The notes under the pieces are model-generated. The model had not been told where the DNA came from. It saw nothing but the letters and a program-made list of their open reading frames with translations, and made no database searches. A stretch of 64,000 bases of DNA from assembly GCA_021234155.1 (NCBI GenBank), contig JAJEKV010000070.1, positions 6,566,602 to 6,630,601 on the forward strand, in the 5' to 3' direction. The position numbers and the translations under genes were made by a program. The stretch comes from Isoetes taiwanensis. Taxonomy: Eukaryota > Streptophyta > Lycopodiopsida > Isoetales > Isoetaceae. This document shows positions 10,293 to 21,176 of this stretch, piece by piece; within the stretch, counting starts at the first letter, position 1, and every line of letters begins with the position of its first letter.

Positions 10293-12593
10293 ATGGCTTT
10301 CTTTTTCAAAGCCGACAAGGCTAATCAAGGTATACAAGGGGCAGAATGGGCTAACATATTAATGACTCTTCCTTCGAAGGTCGACAGAATGCTAAGCAAA
10401 GGCCCGATCTATGAGAATCAGTGTTTTTTGTTCAAATCCCTGGTCTATTCAGTGGCACAATATGTGGGGCTATGGATTCGTTCCTTTCCACAGCTAATGC
10501 GTACAGAGTCAGCAGCTGCAGTCGGAGAAGAGTTGCTTAGAGTGTTGGAAGGAGGCATGCAGATAGTCCTTCACCTATCTGCAGGCAAAGCTTTTCCAGG
10601 TTTGCTTTCCATAATTCTAGGCAGTTTTGGGCAATTTGGTGAAATTATCGATGATGTCAGAAAGTATTCTCAAATGTGTAATGATTTAATATGTTCTACT
10701 CCCTTTCCACGTTGTCCTGCCTGTACAGAAAGCCCAAAGATAGAGCATAATCAGTTTGAGCTCAGTCAAAGGTTAAAACTGATAGATCAGATGAAGGATA
10801 AGGTGGAGACTGATTGCAATACTTTGCAGGCATTTCTGCCTTGGGCTTACGAACAAGACAAGCTTGCACTGATAAACAAATTAAAGTCTTTGGATAATGT
10901 TGCACATGGAAATCTTCCCAGACATTATGTTTCTAATGGTTTAATCCCAACATTAAAAACAGGTCTTTTTCCACGGGAAATATGCATTGAGAGCAAGGAT
11001 CTAACAGTCCTTTCTAAGGGTGATTTGGGAAGTGGTAACTTTGGGAAGGTCTGCAAAGCATCGTGGTGTAATCTTCCTGTAGCTGTGAAAGAGTTGAATG
11101 CAGAGGAATGCTCCTCTTTCAATGATGAAATTGAGGTGTTTTCAAAATTGGTGGGCAACAATTCGCCTCACATAGTGCAACTACTAGGACATTATGTGAG
11201 GGAGAAGATTGTAAATGATGACACAGAGAAGACAAGATGCCTTGTTTTAGAACTCATGGATAAAAATCTTAGTGCTCTCATAGGAAGACCCGAGACTGAG
11301 ACCCTTTTAAAGGTTGTGGACATCATACTACAAATTGCAAAAGCCATGAAACATTTACATGATACTGATGTGATTTATAGAGATATGAAGCCGGATAATA
11401 TCTTGGTAAAGGTAAGAGCGGATCAGAGTTTGCTTATCAAGTTGGCTGACTTTGGAGTGTCTAAGGCCAATTTTGGGACAGGCAATAATACGAGCATGAG
11501 GGGCACAACCATGTACATGGCCCCTGAAATGTTGAAAGGGGGGACTAACTACGGCAAGAAGGTGGATGTCTTTAGCTTTGGGGTTTTGTGTTCCCAAATT
11601 CTTACTCGTCAGAAGAAACTTGTTGGAAATAATGTAGAACAAGTTGAGACAATAAGGGGTGAGCTCAGAGAGAAAGTTTCGAAAATGAATATTCCTATGA
11701 GACTGAAGAATTTGATAGATCGTTGCTGGGAATATGAGGACTCTCAGCGTCCGACATTTGCAGAAATTTGTGATGAATTATGGGGCATCAAGAAATATCT
11801 GTTGATTTCAGAAATTGGTATCATACAAAACTTAACCAGACATTTAAGATTCCCAATTAGCTGGTGCAAATGCAGTGTCCCTGTGATGCCTAGAATTTTA
11901 CGAAACACTTTTGTTGAAGGAGGAATAGTTTATTTTGTTAACCTCCGTATCTTTGAGAATTCTTCTGTCAAAGGACTTCCTGTCGACGAAGTATTTAACT
12001 TTACAATTTTTGGCTTAGAGCTTGTCTATGGGGAGGTTGAGATCATTGAGCCGTATCAGACATTAAAGAGACCGTTCACAGATGGTGATGGTGTAGATCC
12101 TCAAAATATAGGATTTGAAAATGGTTCGCAAGATCTAGGAATACTTGGGCAATTCAAAAAGCTTTTAATAAATCAAGGAAGAAAGCTCAATCTTTCCCTT
12201 GGGATTGGCGTTACTGGCAAATCTACGTCAGACCAAATTATGTTTATAGTATATTTTCTGAAGATCTACGCAATCTTTAACGGCATTTACATTCACGTAC
12301 ATAAAGAAAATCCTGTTGGGGGATATGAATTGGAGCAGCTGTTGCAAGAACTCCGGCAAGCACTGCCTGGCTTTAACGTTGCTGTAGATATGGCTTTAAC
12401 GTTGCAGGTCAATCCTTCCTCATATGATGAAATCTTTATTTCGGAAAAAGATCCACGCATGTACGAATATCTCCCGATTTTTATTTCGGAAGAAGATCAA
12501 GACTTGTACGATAAATATCCCGAGCGTTTTTGGTATGCCCCTAGAGGGGCAGACCCTTCCTTATGTGGGTTTGTGGTACATCCTAGATCCTAG
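10293..12593 (+). CDS. TKL-type serine/threonine protein kinase, 766 aa, single exon
   Basis: Residues about 240-500 form a complete kinase domain: glycine loop GDLGSGNFGKV (243-253), ATP-anchoring Lys in VAVKEL (K266), catalytic loop YRDMKPDN (D364, with Tyr replacing the His of HRD), DFG at 386-388, and MAPE in the activation segment (409-412). All catalytic residues are present, so activity is expected. The N-terminal 200 residues are predicted helical (for example GEELLRVLEGGMQIVLHLSA), which would suit a helical-bundle or oligomerisation module like those in front of some plant TKL kinases; that comparison is inference. Residues 505-766 form a C-terminal region I cannot assign, ending in an acidic segment with a repeated phrase (YEYLPIFISE). 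No transmembrane segment is evident. It starts at ATG 10293 and is uninterrupted for 2.3 kb. It is the only clearly intact host-type gene in the window. Confidence 0.9.
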   Translation: MAFFFKADKANQGIQGAEWANILMTLPSKVDRMLSKGPIYENQCFLFKSLVYSVAQYVGLWIRSFPQLMRTESAAAVGEELLRVLEGGMQIVLHLSAGKAFPGLLSIILGSFGQFGEIIDDVRKYSQMCNDLICSTPFPRCPACTESPKIEHNQFELSQRLKLIDQMKDKVETDCNTLQAFLPWAYEQDKLALINKLKSLDNVAHGNLPRHYVSNGLIPTLKTGLFPREICIESKDLTVLSKGDLGSGNFGKVCKASWCNLPVAVKELNAEECSSFNDEIEVFSKLVGNNSPHIVQLLGHYVREKIVNDDTEKTRCLVLELMDKNLSALIGRPETETLLKVVDIILQIAKAMKHLHDTDVIYRDMKPDNILVKVRADQSLLIKLADFGVSKANFGTGNNTSMRGTTMYMAPEMLKGGTNYGKKVDVFSFGVLCSQILTRQKKLVGNNVEQVETIRGELREKVSKMNIPMRLKNLIDRCWEYEDSQRPTFAEICDELWGIKKYLLISEIGIIQNLTRHLRFPISWCKCSVPVMPRILRNTFVEGGIVYFVNLRIFENSSVKGLPVDEVFNFTIFGLELVYGEVEIIEPYQTLKRPFTDGDGVDPQNIGFENGSQDLGILGQFKKLLINQGRKLNLSLGIGVTGKSTSDQIMFIVYFLKIYAIFNGIYIHVHKENPVGGYELEQLLQELRQALPGFNVAVDMALTLQVNPSSYDEIFISEKDPRMYEYLPIFISEEDQDLYDKYPERFWYAPRGADPSLCGFVVHPRS

Positions 12594-12672
12594 GTATATG
12601 CTGGAATATATGCTGGTGACCTAGATCCTAGGTATATGCTGGAATATACTTAGGATATGCTGGTGACTGCAT
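12583..12672. repeat. Tandem repeat just 3' of the kinase gene
   Basis: Two copies of a 35-40-bp unit containing CCTAGGTATATGCTGGAATA and TATGCTGGTGAC. The first overlaps the kinase stop codon, so the last codons of the gene lie inside the duplicated unit. Confidence 0.65.
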
Positions 12673-12794
12673 GTAAACTGGCAGTTTTGTGGGTTATGGA
12701 TTGCGAATGTTGCAACCGGGTAACTGGCAGGGCAGAAGAAGTTCTAATCTGATGCTGCTGGATCTTTACTGTTATTGGATGGATCATGCTGCTG

Positions 12795-12900
12795 TTCTAT
12801 TCGGGACAAGGGCAAGAATGGGCATTCGAAAATCGACACAAGGGCAAGAAAGGGCAAGGATGGACATTCGGGACAAGGGCAAGAATGGGTTTTCCAGCAC
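12795..12900. repeat. Imperfect minisatellite, ACAAGGGCAAGAAT
   Basis: Three to four imperfect copies of GGGACAAGGGCAAGAATGGG with CATTCG spacers. The open frames here are repetitive and not supported as protein. Confidence 0.55.
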
Positions 12901-12985
12901 CGATGGTGGAATAGGTACGATCTCCCTTTCCCCGTCTCGTGTGAGAAGGATTTTTTCAATTCAGTATGCCAGAAGGTTTTATAAT

Positions 12986-14023
12986 GAGAAGTTTAGAGAG
13001 CCTGAGCGGCTTAGCAAGATTTTGGCAGCAGCAAGAGACATAATACCAATACTATGAACCTCATGTTCTCACTATAGAGCCAATTTTGTTAAATAGTTCA
13101 TTCTCCATGTGCCCACATAGAAATGAATTTTCATTTAGTGCAGTTGCATCACGACGAGCAAGTGAAGAAATAATTTTTGAAGGGCGAGTTACTGTCAATG
13201 GCAAAGTGTGCAATCTTCCTCAGGTGAAAGCTTTTCCTTATCACCCAGTTTTCCAGCTTGTCCCAGTTGTTTATAAGGACTCCATGTCTTTGTGACAGAC
13301 TCCAGTTGACCACTCAAGGACACAGGAAGCTGGCTCCACAATTATATTTTGCCGTCAGTAAACCTAAAGGGTCTGTCTGTAACCATCTCTAGCACTCTGA
13401 AATTTTATCAAAGTCTCCTTGCGTTACAAGGAAAACTAATCTGTGAAATTGCAGACATATGCACAAGCGTTGAGGATGGTACAAAATCAGTTCTTACGCT
13501 TCTTGACAGTTTTTGCAAGACTTGGGGGTAGTCGGGTGTTATTTTATTCTCGTTTGTGTTTTCATGTCTTTTAACTAGTATTTCCTTGTTAAACCTAATT
13601 ACAGGCTCAGCAAAAGCCAGGGATGCCTAGACCTAGACTTTTTACGGTTGGTCGATTAGATGTTGCTACATCTGGACTTTTTTTAATTACAAATGATGGT
13701 AAGATGTGTAAGCACATAAAGCTTTATTATTTAATTGCATAAATTGATCTTAACTTGGCAGGAGAATTTGGACATAAGGTTTCACATCCATCTTCTGGAG
13801 TTACCAAGAAGTGAGTCCCAAATCCTTCAGAATATTTAATGTCTCTTCAAAATATTTGGCAGAGACAATTTTCAACACAGCATTGGATAGTCATCTGATA
13901 AAATTGCCAGGGCCTTGTATCAGGTATATTGCAACTGTAGATGAGAAGGTTAGTAAACGGCAACTACAGGCTATTATTGGTGGAACAAAGACTCTTTTAT
14001 TTGCTAGACCCCTTTTTATATAG
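12986..14023 (+). pseudogene. Decayed RsuA-family (S4) pseudouridine synthase gene, SVR1-like, with introns
   Basis: Exon-like blocks appear in the order of the chloroplast rRNA pseudouridine synthase family. They are ERLSKILAAA (about 13004-13033); an S4 domain VASRRASEEIIFEGRVTVNG (13144-13223); KLAPQLYFAVSKPKG (to about 13370); ICTSVEDGTKSVLTLLDSF (13454-13531); the catalytic block RLFTVGRLDVATSGL (about 13605-13698); GEFGHKVSHPSSGVTK (13762-13810); and YIATVDEKVSKRQLQAI (13924-14023). The last three blocks are joined by clean GT-AG introns. Damage is visible: the first donor lacks GT, the VDPARD-like segment is shortened and out of frame, the junction before the catalytic exon does not keep phase, and the reading stops about 80 residues before the usual C-terminus. 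It is therefore a DNA-level copy and not a retrocopy. The intact family modifies 23S or 16S rRNA. Confidence 0.72.
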
Positions 14024-14530
14024 TGTGGTTCTTACCAGCTCTTTGAGCTTTCTCTTTAAGTCATGGACAGTGCTGGAGAAACTCTTGGAGGAGACCTTTT
14101 AGAGCATAAAGAAAAATCATCTAATGCTTCTCAGCATAATCGTATATTTCAAATGAACTTGGCCACTACCCAATACACTTGATTAACCCTATCTTTTCTA
14201 TATATTTTTCCTTTGGCTAAAACGTTGCTTGGGCTGTGTAGTGCTCAAATTTCATGGGTCTTGCTTTAACTTCTTTGCTTCGAAAATGCTTTGAGCTTTT
14301 TTTTCTCTTATTCAATTTGACGTAGCTTGTTGTCTCAAAAGGATTTAATTTTCATTCTCTTTCCCTTTTTTCTTTCTTGATGTTTGTTGATTTCTTTTTC
14401 TTCTATTGTCTTGTCTTGCATCTCATCTTTTCTTTCTCGCTAGATTTTCTTGCCATCTACCATTGCACCTAGAGTTTATGGGTTGAGTGTTCCTCTTCTT
14501 TCGGCCATATGTTGTTGTTATTTTTGCTAG
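14024..14530. other. T-rich intergenic DNA, no gene seen
   Basis: Pyrimidine-rich sequence downstream of the decayed synthase. The missing C-terminal exon of that gene is not found here. Confidence 0.4.
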
Positions 14531-14534
14531 AAGA

Positions 14535-14593
14535 GTCTTCTCAAGAATGCAATGGTTCTATGGCAACATAGAACCATCATTCTTGGAGAAGAC
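14535..14593. other. Near-perfect 27-bp hairpin
   Basis: GTCTTCTCAAGAATGCAATG and TTCTATG on the left pair with the right arm CATAGAACCATCATTCTTGG and AGAAGAC across a GCAA loop, with only small bulges. Size and pairing resemble a short microRNA-type foldback or a minimal MITE. The left part (GCCATATGTTGTTGTT to GAAGAGTCTTC) is repeated without the right arm at 15586-15622, which favours a repeat-derived origin. Confidence 0.6.
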
Positions 14594-14819
14594 GAGCCTT
14601 TTTTGGAACGTCTATCTTTTCTATCAGATCTTTTTTACAGGCTATATATCTCATCAGTTCTAGGTTTTCATCATCGGCATTCCTCTTGAGCATTCCATCT
14701 TTTTGTGTTTTGTCTTCCTACTTTCCCAGCCTCCCATGCCCTTTTGCAATATACTTGGAATGTGTGGTCTTTTTGACTCACCTCGTTTGTTTATGTTTTC
14801 TTCATTTGTAATTTATGGG

Positions 14820-14975
14820 TGGATGTTCTTCCCTGCTTTAGTTGCATTTGATATCTTTCGTCTAGGCAGATGTTCTTCCCCGCTCCATTTTTTTTGTTTT
14901 GTTTGGACGGATGTTCTTCCCCGCACTAGTTCGCAGCTGTCATTACTAGCTAGGCGAATGTTCTTCATCGTCCCT
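14820..14975. repeat. Dispersed short repeat GATGTTCTTCCCYGC
   Basis: Four copies of GGATGTTCTTCCCTGC-like phrases spaced 50-65 bp apart on the plus strand (about 14823, 14869, 14909, 14957). No protein is recognised in the open frame that spans them. Confidence 0.5.
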
Positions 14976-15059
14976 TCGTTTATGCTCATTTTAAATGGGT
15001 GGCCTGCTCAGTTCTTGCTTCATATTGAATTGAAAATATTTTTTCGTATGCTTGTTTAT

Positions 15060-16640
15060 GGACTTTGACATGATTAATGGTTGCTTAACGTGTTTCAGTT
15101 TCAAGTCCTTCGTTCTTGTAGAATTATTCAAGTCGCATTTGAATTCCGTCGGCCATGGCTTCATGACTATAGACATATTCAAGCCGCATTCGAGGTGGAA
15201 CCATGGCTTCATGGCTACGAATGAGTTTTCAACGGCTTCACACTCTGTCAAGCTTTCATGGCCATTTGGAGTTTGCAATTGTTATGTGAAGACTGCGGAC
15301 GCACATGGATTATTGTGAATGATGGTTGGATGATGCACTTGTGTGACTCCTAGTCTGTTATTTATCTCCATGGTTTTCCTCGAAAACCCGAAAGGGCGAG
15401 GTTTTTATTCCAGTTGATAAATCTCTGACTTTGAGATTCATTGTGGCTTATCTCATTTCTTATTTTAACCCTCGGTAATTGTCTACTTCCGAGTTTTATT
15501 TTGGCTTTCTATCTTTCTAGCCAATCGTTTTTACTATGCTGTTGTACTTCGATTTTTTTTGAACGCTCAATAAGAAAGCCACTTTCATGGCCATATGTTG
15601 TTGTTTTTGCTAGAAGAGTCTTCCTTGAGAGCCTATGCATGGTGAGGTAATGTTTTACAGAAACTATGTTACCAAAAGTATTCTTTTCTATTCTCAAGGA
15701 GAAATTGTAGTCAGGTAAGGTGATTATTTTCCCTATCATTATACATGAAATTGCATCTATAACAAGTGAAGCACTTTAGGTTGGAGAGATCCTTATAGTT
15801 ATGGGTTGTGTTATAAACCTTTGATAGATTCCTTTGACACATGTTCACACTTTGTTTGCATGTAGAGCTTCAAGAATCTTTCAGGCATCAATTGCATGCA
15901 CCCCATTTTGACTATTATTCTCAACGATCCATCCATTGCCACAAAGTTCGCATCTCTGATCGCAGCTAGAAACCCTGTTCAGCGAACTCAGACATCCACC
16001 CATTCATATATCCACCCATTCTTTTGAAAGAATATAATTTGGACCCAACCTTGCTTTCTGAATACACGATCTAACAAATTTGATGATTTCGTATATATTT
16101 TGCTCTATAGGAATCCTGCATGTTATTTAGCTCCTTCATTTCAGTCTTAACACACTAGCAAGAGTCTTCGAGGTGAGAAAACTGTATCAAATTGTTTGAC
16201 ATTTTCTTTTTCTTTAACAGATAGACAGAAAGGAAGACATAATCTACAGGTTCACATGCAGCTGCCAGACACGAAACATCATTTGCATGAACAATCACTG
16301 CTACAAAGGCGACAATAGCCTCCGTGTTCGAACAATATGGACCTAGCCAACAATTACCTAATTACCTGCAAAGGTCTGCCTTCTACTGTATCATGTCAGA
16401 TTCAGCATGTCTCTCTTTGCTCAACTCAAATTGTGTAGACTAATGATGATTGTGTGTCTGTTGCCACAGCTCATTCATTTAGCTATAAAGCAAAGCTCTT
16501 CATGCATAATAGATTCAGGCATCATGATGACATTTTAGATAAGTAGTTCTATTGTTGTCATTTCAGAATTCTATAAAAGAGATATATTGTCGTTTATATT
16601 GGTCAACTACATGCAAGATATCATTGACGTCATTTATGTA
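15060..16640. other. Intergenic, no gene recognised
   Basis: AT-rich DNA with scattered short open frames lacking any familiar domain. It contains the partial repeat at 15586-15622 noted under the 14535 hairpin. Confidence 0.4.
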
Positions 16641-16645
16641 GTGAC

Positions 16646-16850
16646 ATTCTATGTTATGCTGTATGTGAAAACCTCCTCAATTATTATGTTAGTTTTGTAA
16701 GAACATCGTCAAGAGATGCCAAGATTTGAAAATGTTGTGCTAATGTGTTAAAAGGCATACAATGCACATTTAAGCGATCATCACAATATAGTGGTGATTA
16801 TGCTCTATTCGAAAACCTCCTCAATTAGTGTGTATGGCCAAGGTTTGCAA
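16646..16850. repeat. Left copy of a 200-bp direct repeat flanking the 7.7-kb transposon
   Basis: Matches 24766-24965 with about 90 percent identity by eye, including GTGAAAACCTCCTCAATTAT and GCCAAGATTTGAAAATGTTG. The copies lie 124 bp left and 45 bp right of the transposon ends. Confidence 0.8.
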
Positions 16851-16974
16851 AAGTCTGTATTAATGTGTAAAAAAGCACATAGCAACTCTTTACAAAAGAA
16901 CAAGTAACCATATAAGTCCGTTGACTTTTAGTTGAAACTTACCACGTGTTTCATGGTAAAGGCATGTGAAAGGA

Positions 16975-16998
16975 GGGTGCAAAATCGGTACTGGGTAG
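16975..16998 (+). repeat. Left terminal inverted repeat
   Basis: GGGTGCAAAATCGGTACTGG plus four bases. It pairs with 24697-24720 with about three or four mismatches and is preceded by AGGA. Confidence 0.7.
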
Positions 16999-17157
16999 CA
17001 GAAATCACCGTCCGGACGCCGCTTACAAGTGCTTAAAATCGGTGTGTTTTAAACACGACGTGCGTGATTGAAGTATTGACATGTAGGGTGTGCGCCCGTC
17101 AAATGACAGGCTGAGAGAATCATGAACATGTTTGGTGCCGGAAACATGAATGCCTGT

Positions 17158-17188
17158 AGCCCGCCATATTCCTGGATGGCGGGCTAAC
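17158..17188. other. 10-bp perfect hairpin AGCCCGCCAT/ATGGCGGGCT
   Basis: Stem of 10 bp with an 8-base loop (ATTCCTGG), about 180 bp inside the transposon left end. It could be a subterminal structural element of the transposon. Confidence 0.55.
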
Positions 17189-17959
17189 CCATCTTGAATT
17201 CAAGCAAAATGGAGGGACTAATTGTTTCCAAGAATTGCCTGAACCGAAATTCAACAATTTGCCCTCACCAATTTTGCAATACACAGAAATCCGGGATAGA
17301 TGAAACCCAATTTCTCTCCCCGTTCAATTTACAGAGCCATTGATGCAGCAAGGAAGAGAGATCGAGGCGGAGATTGTATGCAAAGAAGGTAATGAAGAAG
17401 AATTCCCCTTCTAAAGATTAAGCCTTCAAAGAAGAATAAGAAATTGAGACCGAGTGACCATGAGAATAAGAGAAATTTCAGGAGAAATTTATGAAGTATT
17501 CAACCAAATTAGTACAAATGTTGATGACAATGACAAAGGCGCATCCTTGATGGGTCTTCTTTGGAGGGCAAAGGGATTTACCAATTGCTTCTATAAAGAA
17601 ATCTAAGCGAGGTTACTATGGCGAGCAAATGGTGAAGAATTTGAAGGAAACAATGCAAGAACATAAGTTTGAGAGGAATTATGACATGCTTAGTGCAAGG
17701 AAGTCCACCGATAATGGCGGCGGCCGTACAAATGGTGTCAAGCCATTGAATCAAGCGTATGGCGGATTGCTCAAATCCCCGGAAAAACAATTTCAAATGC
17801 TTTTCAAAGAAGGGTGCAAGCTAACAAAGGGAAGGACCTTGGTCAATGTTCGGGGAGGAGGAAGCGGATGGATAGCATGTTAGATCACAATAGAGAAGTT
17901 GTTATCAAGTTCGGGCCGAAAAATACAAGAGTTTCTCCATACAAGAAAAGGCGTGAGGA

Positions 17960-19940
17960 AGTATGTATCGAGAGGCGGGAATAAAGATGGAACATCCAAT
18001 TCACCTTCTTGAAGTCAGCCAAGTAAGTATTCATCCTATATTGTAGGGTTCATTATATGTAGCATTTATTTGGCATTCACACGATTTCCCTCGGTTGCAA
18101 TTCTACCTCAGGGTTTAGAGAGGAGAATCCTCATATCAAAATTGCATTCTGGACTTTTGAGAGGTTGAAACCGGGTTTTGTAAGGAGGATGCGTGAGAGG
18201 CATACATCTTTGTTGCATTTACTACTTGAAATTTGAATACATCATGCGAGGGATTGAACAGCTGAGAAAATCGGGTGGAGTTCATGACAATTGCAACTCC
18301 CTTTGTGAGATTTGTGGCCCCGGCCCGAATGTGCAGCCAAGGAGCATACAATCAAGTGCACCGGTGATTTATGGAGACAAGTGGTCTGCGGCAAAGGTGA
18401 TGATGAGGAGTGGTTTGATCATAAGCGCTTGATGTTGGCGTGTAAAAATGTGGGTTGGATAGAATTAGAAAATGTCCACGAGGGAAATGGATGGCACCGG
18501 GTTCGAGACTAGTTACTTGGAAGACATTTGAAAAGCAACACGTGGACGGGACCAGAGAATTCGGGATCCAAGAAAGGCTTTGAGGTACAAACTGTCTTGA
18601 GATTAGTCTGAAAGGAGAGAAGTCCCAAAGAGTTTCAAGAGGAAGTGAAGAAGGTAATATCAGATTTTGTTCCACACAATTACATAGCACATTGGCAGGC
18701 CAATCGGTTTAAAACGATGTGTGTCATCATTTCGAAGATACAATTGTATCATTATTGACTTTGCGAAAAAATTACAGCATCAAGATCCGAGAATGAGCCC
18801 CGTCAATGCACCGGCATACGGACCAAGTTTCTATACTTGTTCACATAACATATAGACATGACAAAAGTGCTGATATTCCTGTTCACTGTCGCGACATGAA
18901 AGAAGACCGTCCAAAGAAGAGAAAAAAAGAACGAAAGGTTGGAGCGGATCGAGGAATAGACTCAACAATGGTAGGAAGATCATAAAAAGAGACTCACTTT
19001 TACATTTCGATGATAAAGTGCATGACTCATTATTTGTGGAACACTTGCCTACAAAAAGCATGTTGCATGGCTTAAGGAAACAGGAAATAGAGTATGAGAA
19101 GCATTGGGTTTGGAGTGATGGTCGCTCATCACAATTCAAGTCGGGAAAACCTTTTTTTTTTTTTAGGTACTTCACAATCAATGACAAAGGAAATAGTGTG
19201 GAACTACTTTGCCACCTTTGCTCATGGTAAAGGTGAACATGATGGTGCGGTCTTTGTTATCAAAAGGTCGCTAAGTAAGGAACAACTCAAACCCAATGGT
19301 GTGCAAGCCGAGGCATGCTAAAGATATTGTAAAATTTACGTGTACATATTTCAGCCATCTACCGGTCGATGAAACAGATGAGAAGAAACATGGAAGAATA
19401 TGAAATTGAAACACTCAAAGGCACAAAGAAGATTCAACATATCGGACACATCGTGAGGAGTAGACCAAACAAAGCTTGCTCATAGATGCACTCATGTTTA
19501 CCTTTCGTTTTGCATGGATCATAATTGGAACTCCTGCATCAATACAGTAGATTTGGAAAGTGGGAGGTAACCGACTTAAAACCGGGGAGTTGAGAAGAAA
19601 AAGAGACTCTTGAACAAGCCAATGAATGGATCGGTAATTTGGTAGAGGTAGGTGATAATTTTGCGGTGAATGCGGGAGGTAGACAATTCGAGGGGGTGTG
19701 GACTTCTACATCCTCAAGTGCCTGAACCCAAATGCACACTTGAAGATTCATACAAAAGATGGATGGGGGCAAAAATTTGGAGTGCATGAGATTATCTTAA
19801 GTGGATTGTATTATCAATTCTTGGGTAATTTCAAGTATATGTTGCTCACTAAACAACCCAAGAAGCCTCAGGTGCACAGCCATGTAGTAAGATATCCTAA
19901 AATTGATATGGAAAAAATAGAAGGCCTGAGACATGTCTGA
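17960..19940 (+). pseudogene. Broken DDE-type transposase of the 7.7-kb element
   Basis: Reading across frames gives blocks in a sensible order. After an AG acceptor near 18112 comes FWTFERLKPGFVRRMRERHT-like sequence (frame-corrected from 18120-18210). A cysteine block NCNSLCEICGP follows near 18290-18325. A catalytic-type block WSDGRSSQFKSGK lies near 19110-19150, followed by NYFATFAHGKGEHDGAVFVI near 19200-19260. The C-terminal part, GVDFYILKCLNPNAHLKIHT to HSHVVRYPKIDMEKIEG, ends at about 19940. The SDGxxxQFK and HGKGxxDG pair is shared by a family of eukaryotic transposase-like proteins, and its Asp residues are plausible catalytic positions. Several frameshifts and stops make the gene inactive. 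The superfamily name (Sola-like) rests on weak memory plus the 4-bp duplication. Confidence 0.5.
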
Positions 19941-19949
19941 AATTTCACG

Positions 19950-20490
19950 GAGACCCATGAAAAAATTATGGCCGTCTCCCAATAACAATGTAATTGTTTG
20001 ACACTTAACTAAATTGATGTTATTCTTTTCAAGTGATTTGTTGTTCCAAACCTAAGCACGTAAGCACATATTTTTATATATATTAACAATAGTGAGGATG
20101 CACAAGGGTGGTGTGCATGGACCGTGCCGAAATGAAGATTGAATTGTTGTTTATAAGAATGTAGATTTGTGACATTGAAATAAGGTTCAATTATTTATTT
20201 TGGTACCATCACTATCCCAACATTCTTGGCAAAATTATATTGTCAAGGCATTTCCTCGATGTGACATGTGTCAATTCGACTGGTTACGAAATATTTAAGC
20301 CTGGTTACGAATTAATTGTTCTGGCTCGTGTGAGGTTTTTCGTACACTGACGCGCCTAAGCACAGGATTTAAGCAGTAGGCGCCTAAGCGTAAGCTCTTC
20401 TCTCACGCTCACGCTCCGCCAATTCCTCACAAGCTCCGCACTCCGCCTCCCAATTCTTCCGCGCATTCCGCCCATTCCGCCTCCCAATTC
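19950..20490. other. Transposon-internal DNA, no gene recognised
   Basis: AT-rich sequence between the transposase remnant and the acidic ORF. A phrase TGGTTACGAA is repeated at about 20281 and 20302. Nothing else is recognised. Confidence 0.4.
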
Positions 20491-20497
20491 TTCCGGC

Positions 20498-21176
20498 ATG
20501 AAGCGAGCAAGAGAAGAGGAGCCGGAGATGACCTCGAAGAGGCGCTTACTAAGCGTCGAAGAGGTGTTCCCTCCACTCTTCCCGCCTCTGCTTGGGAATT
20601 CTTCTTTGCCTCTGGCGCCTCCTCTCCTACCCACTCTGTTGCCTCCTCTCCTGCCCACTCTACTGCCTCCCAGTTTGAGGAGGAGTCTGATTCCGATTCC
20701 TCATCTTCTGATTCCTATGAGGAATCAGAAAATGAGGAATCGGAAATGAATTCGCAGGAATACGTCACTGCTGTGCTGCAGGGTTGGATAGGCGAATCAG
20801 AAGAAGAGGATTCGTCCGACAAAGAAGAAGAAGAAGAAGAGGAAGAAGAAGAAGAGGAAGAGGAAGAAGAGGAAGCCGACTTGGAGGAGTTCAGGGCGGT
20901 CCTTAAAGGTACATGCATTTTCATTTGTCTTCTGTTTTCAATTTTTCGTTTGTTTAATCTTCCATTTTCATTTGTTGCAGATGGAGAATGAAGATGCAGA
21001 AGCAGATGATGAAGAAGACACCCCCCCTCCCCTTGAAGAAGACACCCTTGAAGAAGACACCCTCGCCTTGAAGAAGACACCCCCTTGAAGAAGACACCCC
21101 CCCTTGATGAAGAAGACAACCCCCTTGAAGAAGACCCCCTTGAAGAAGACACTGGCCTCAGGGCCGAAATTTTGTA
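20498..21176 (+). pseudogene. Acidic low-complexity protein remnant within the transposon
   Basis: An ATG at 20498 opens MKRAREEEPEMTSKRR, then the better reading shifts frame into a Ser/Glu-rich stretch (ESDSDSSSSDSYEESENEES) and a run of about 23 glutamates (20823-20879). After ADLEEFRAVLK a GTACAT...TTGCAG intron-like segment is followed by DNA made of an 18-bp repeat encoding LEEDTP (21000-21150). Low-complexity composition and frame breaks prevent a family assignment. It may be a host fragment captured by the element, or its own accessory ORF. Confidence 0.35.
21000..21155. repeat. Tandem repeat, unit CTTGAAGAAGACACCCCC
   Basis: About seven imperfect units of 15-18 bp. The open frames on both strands are by-products of the repeat. 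Confidence 0.75.
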
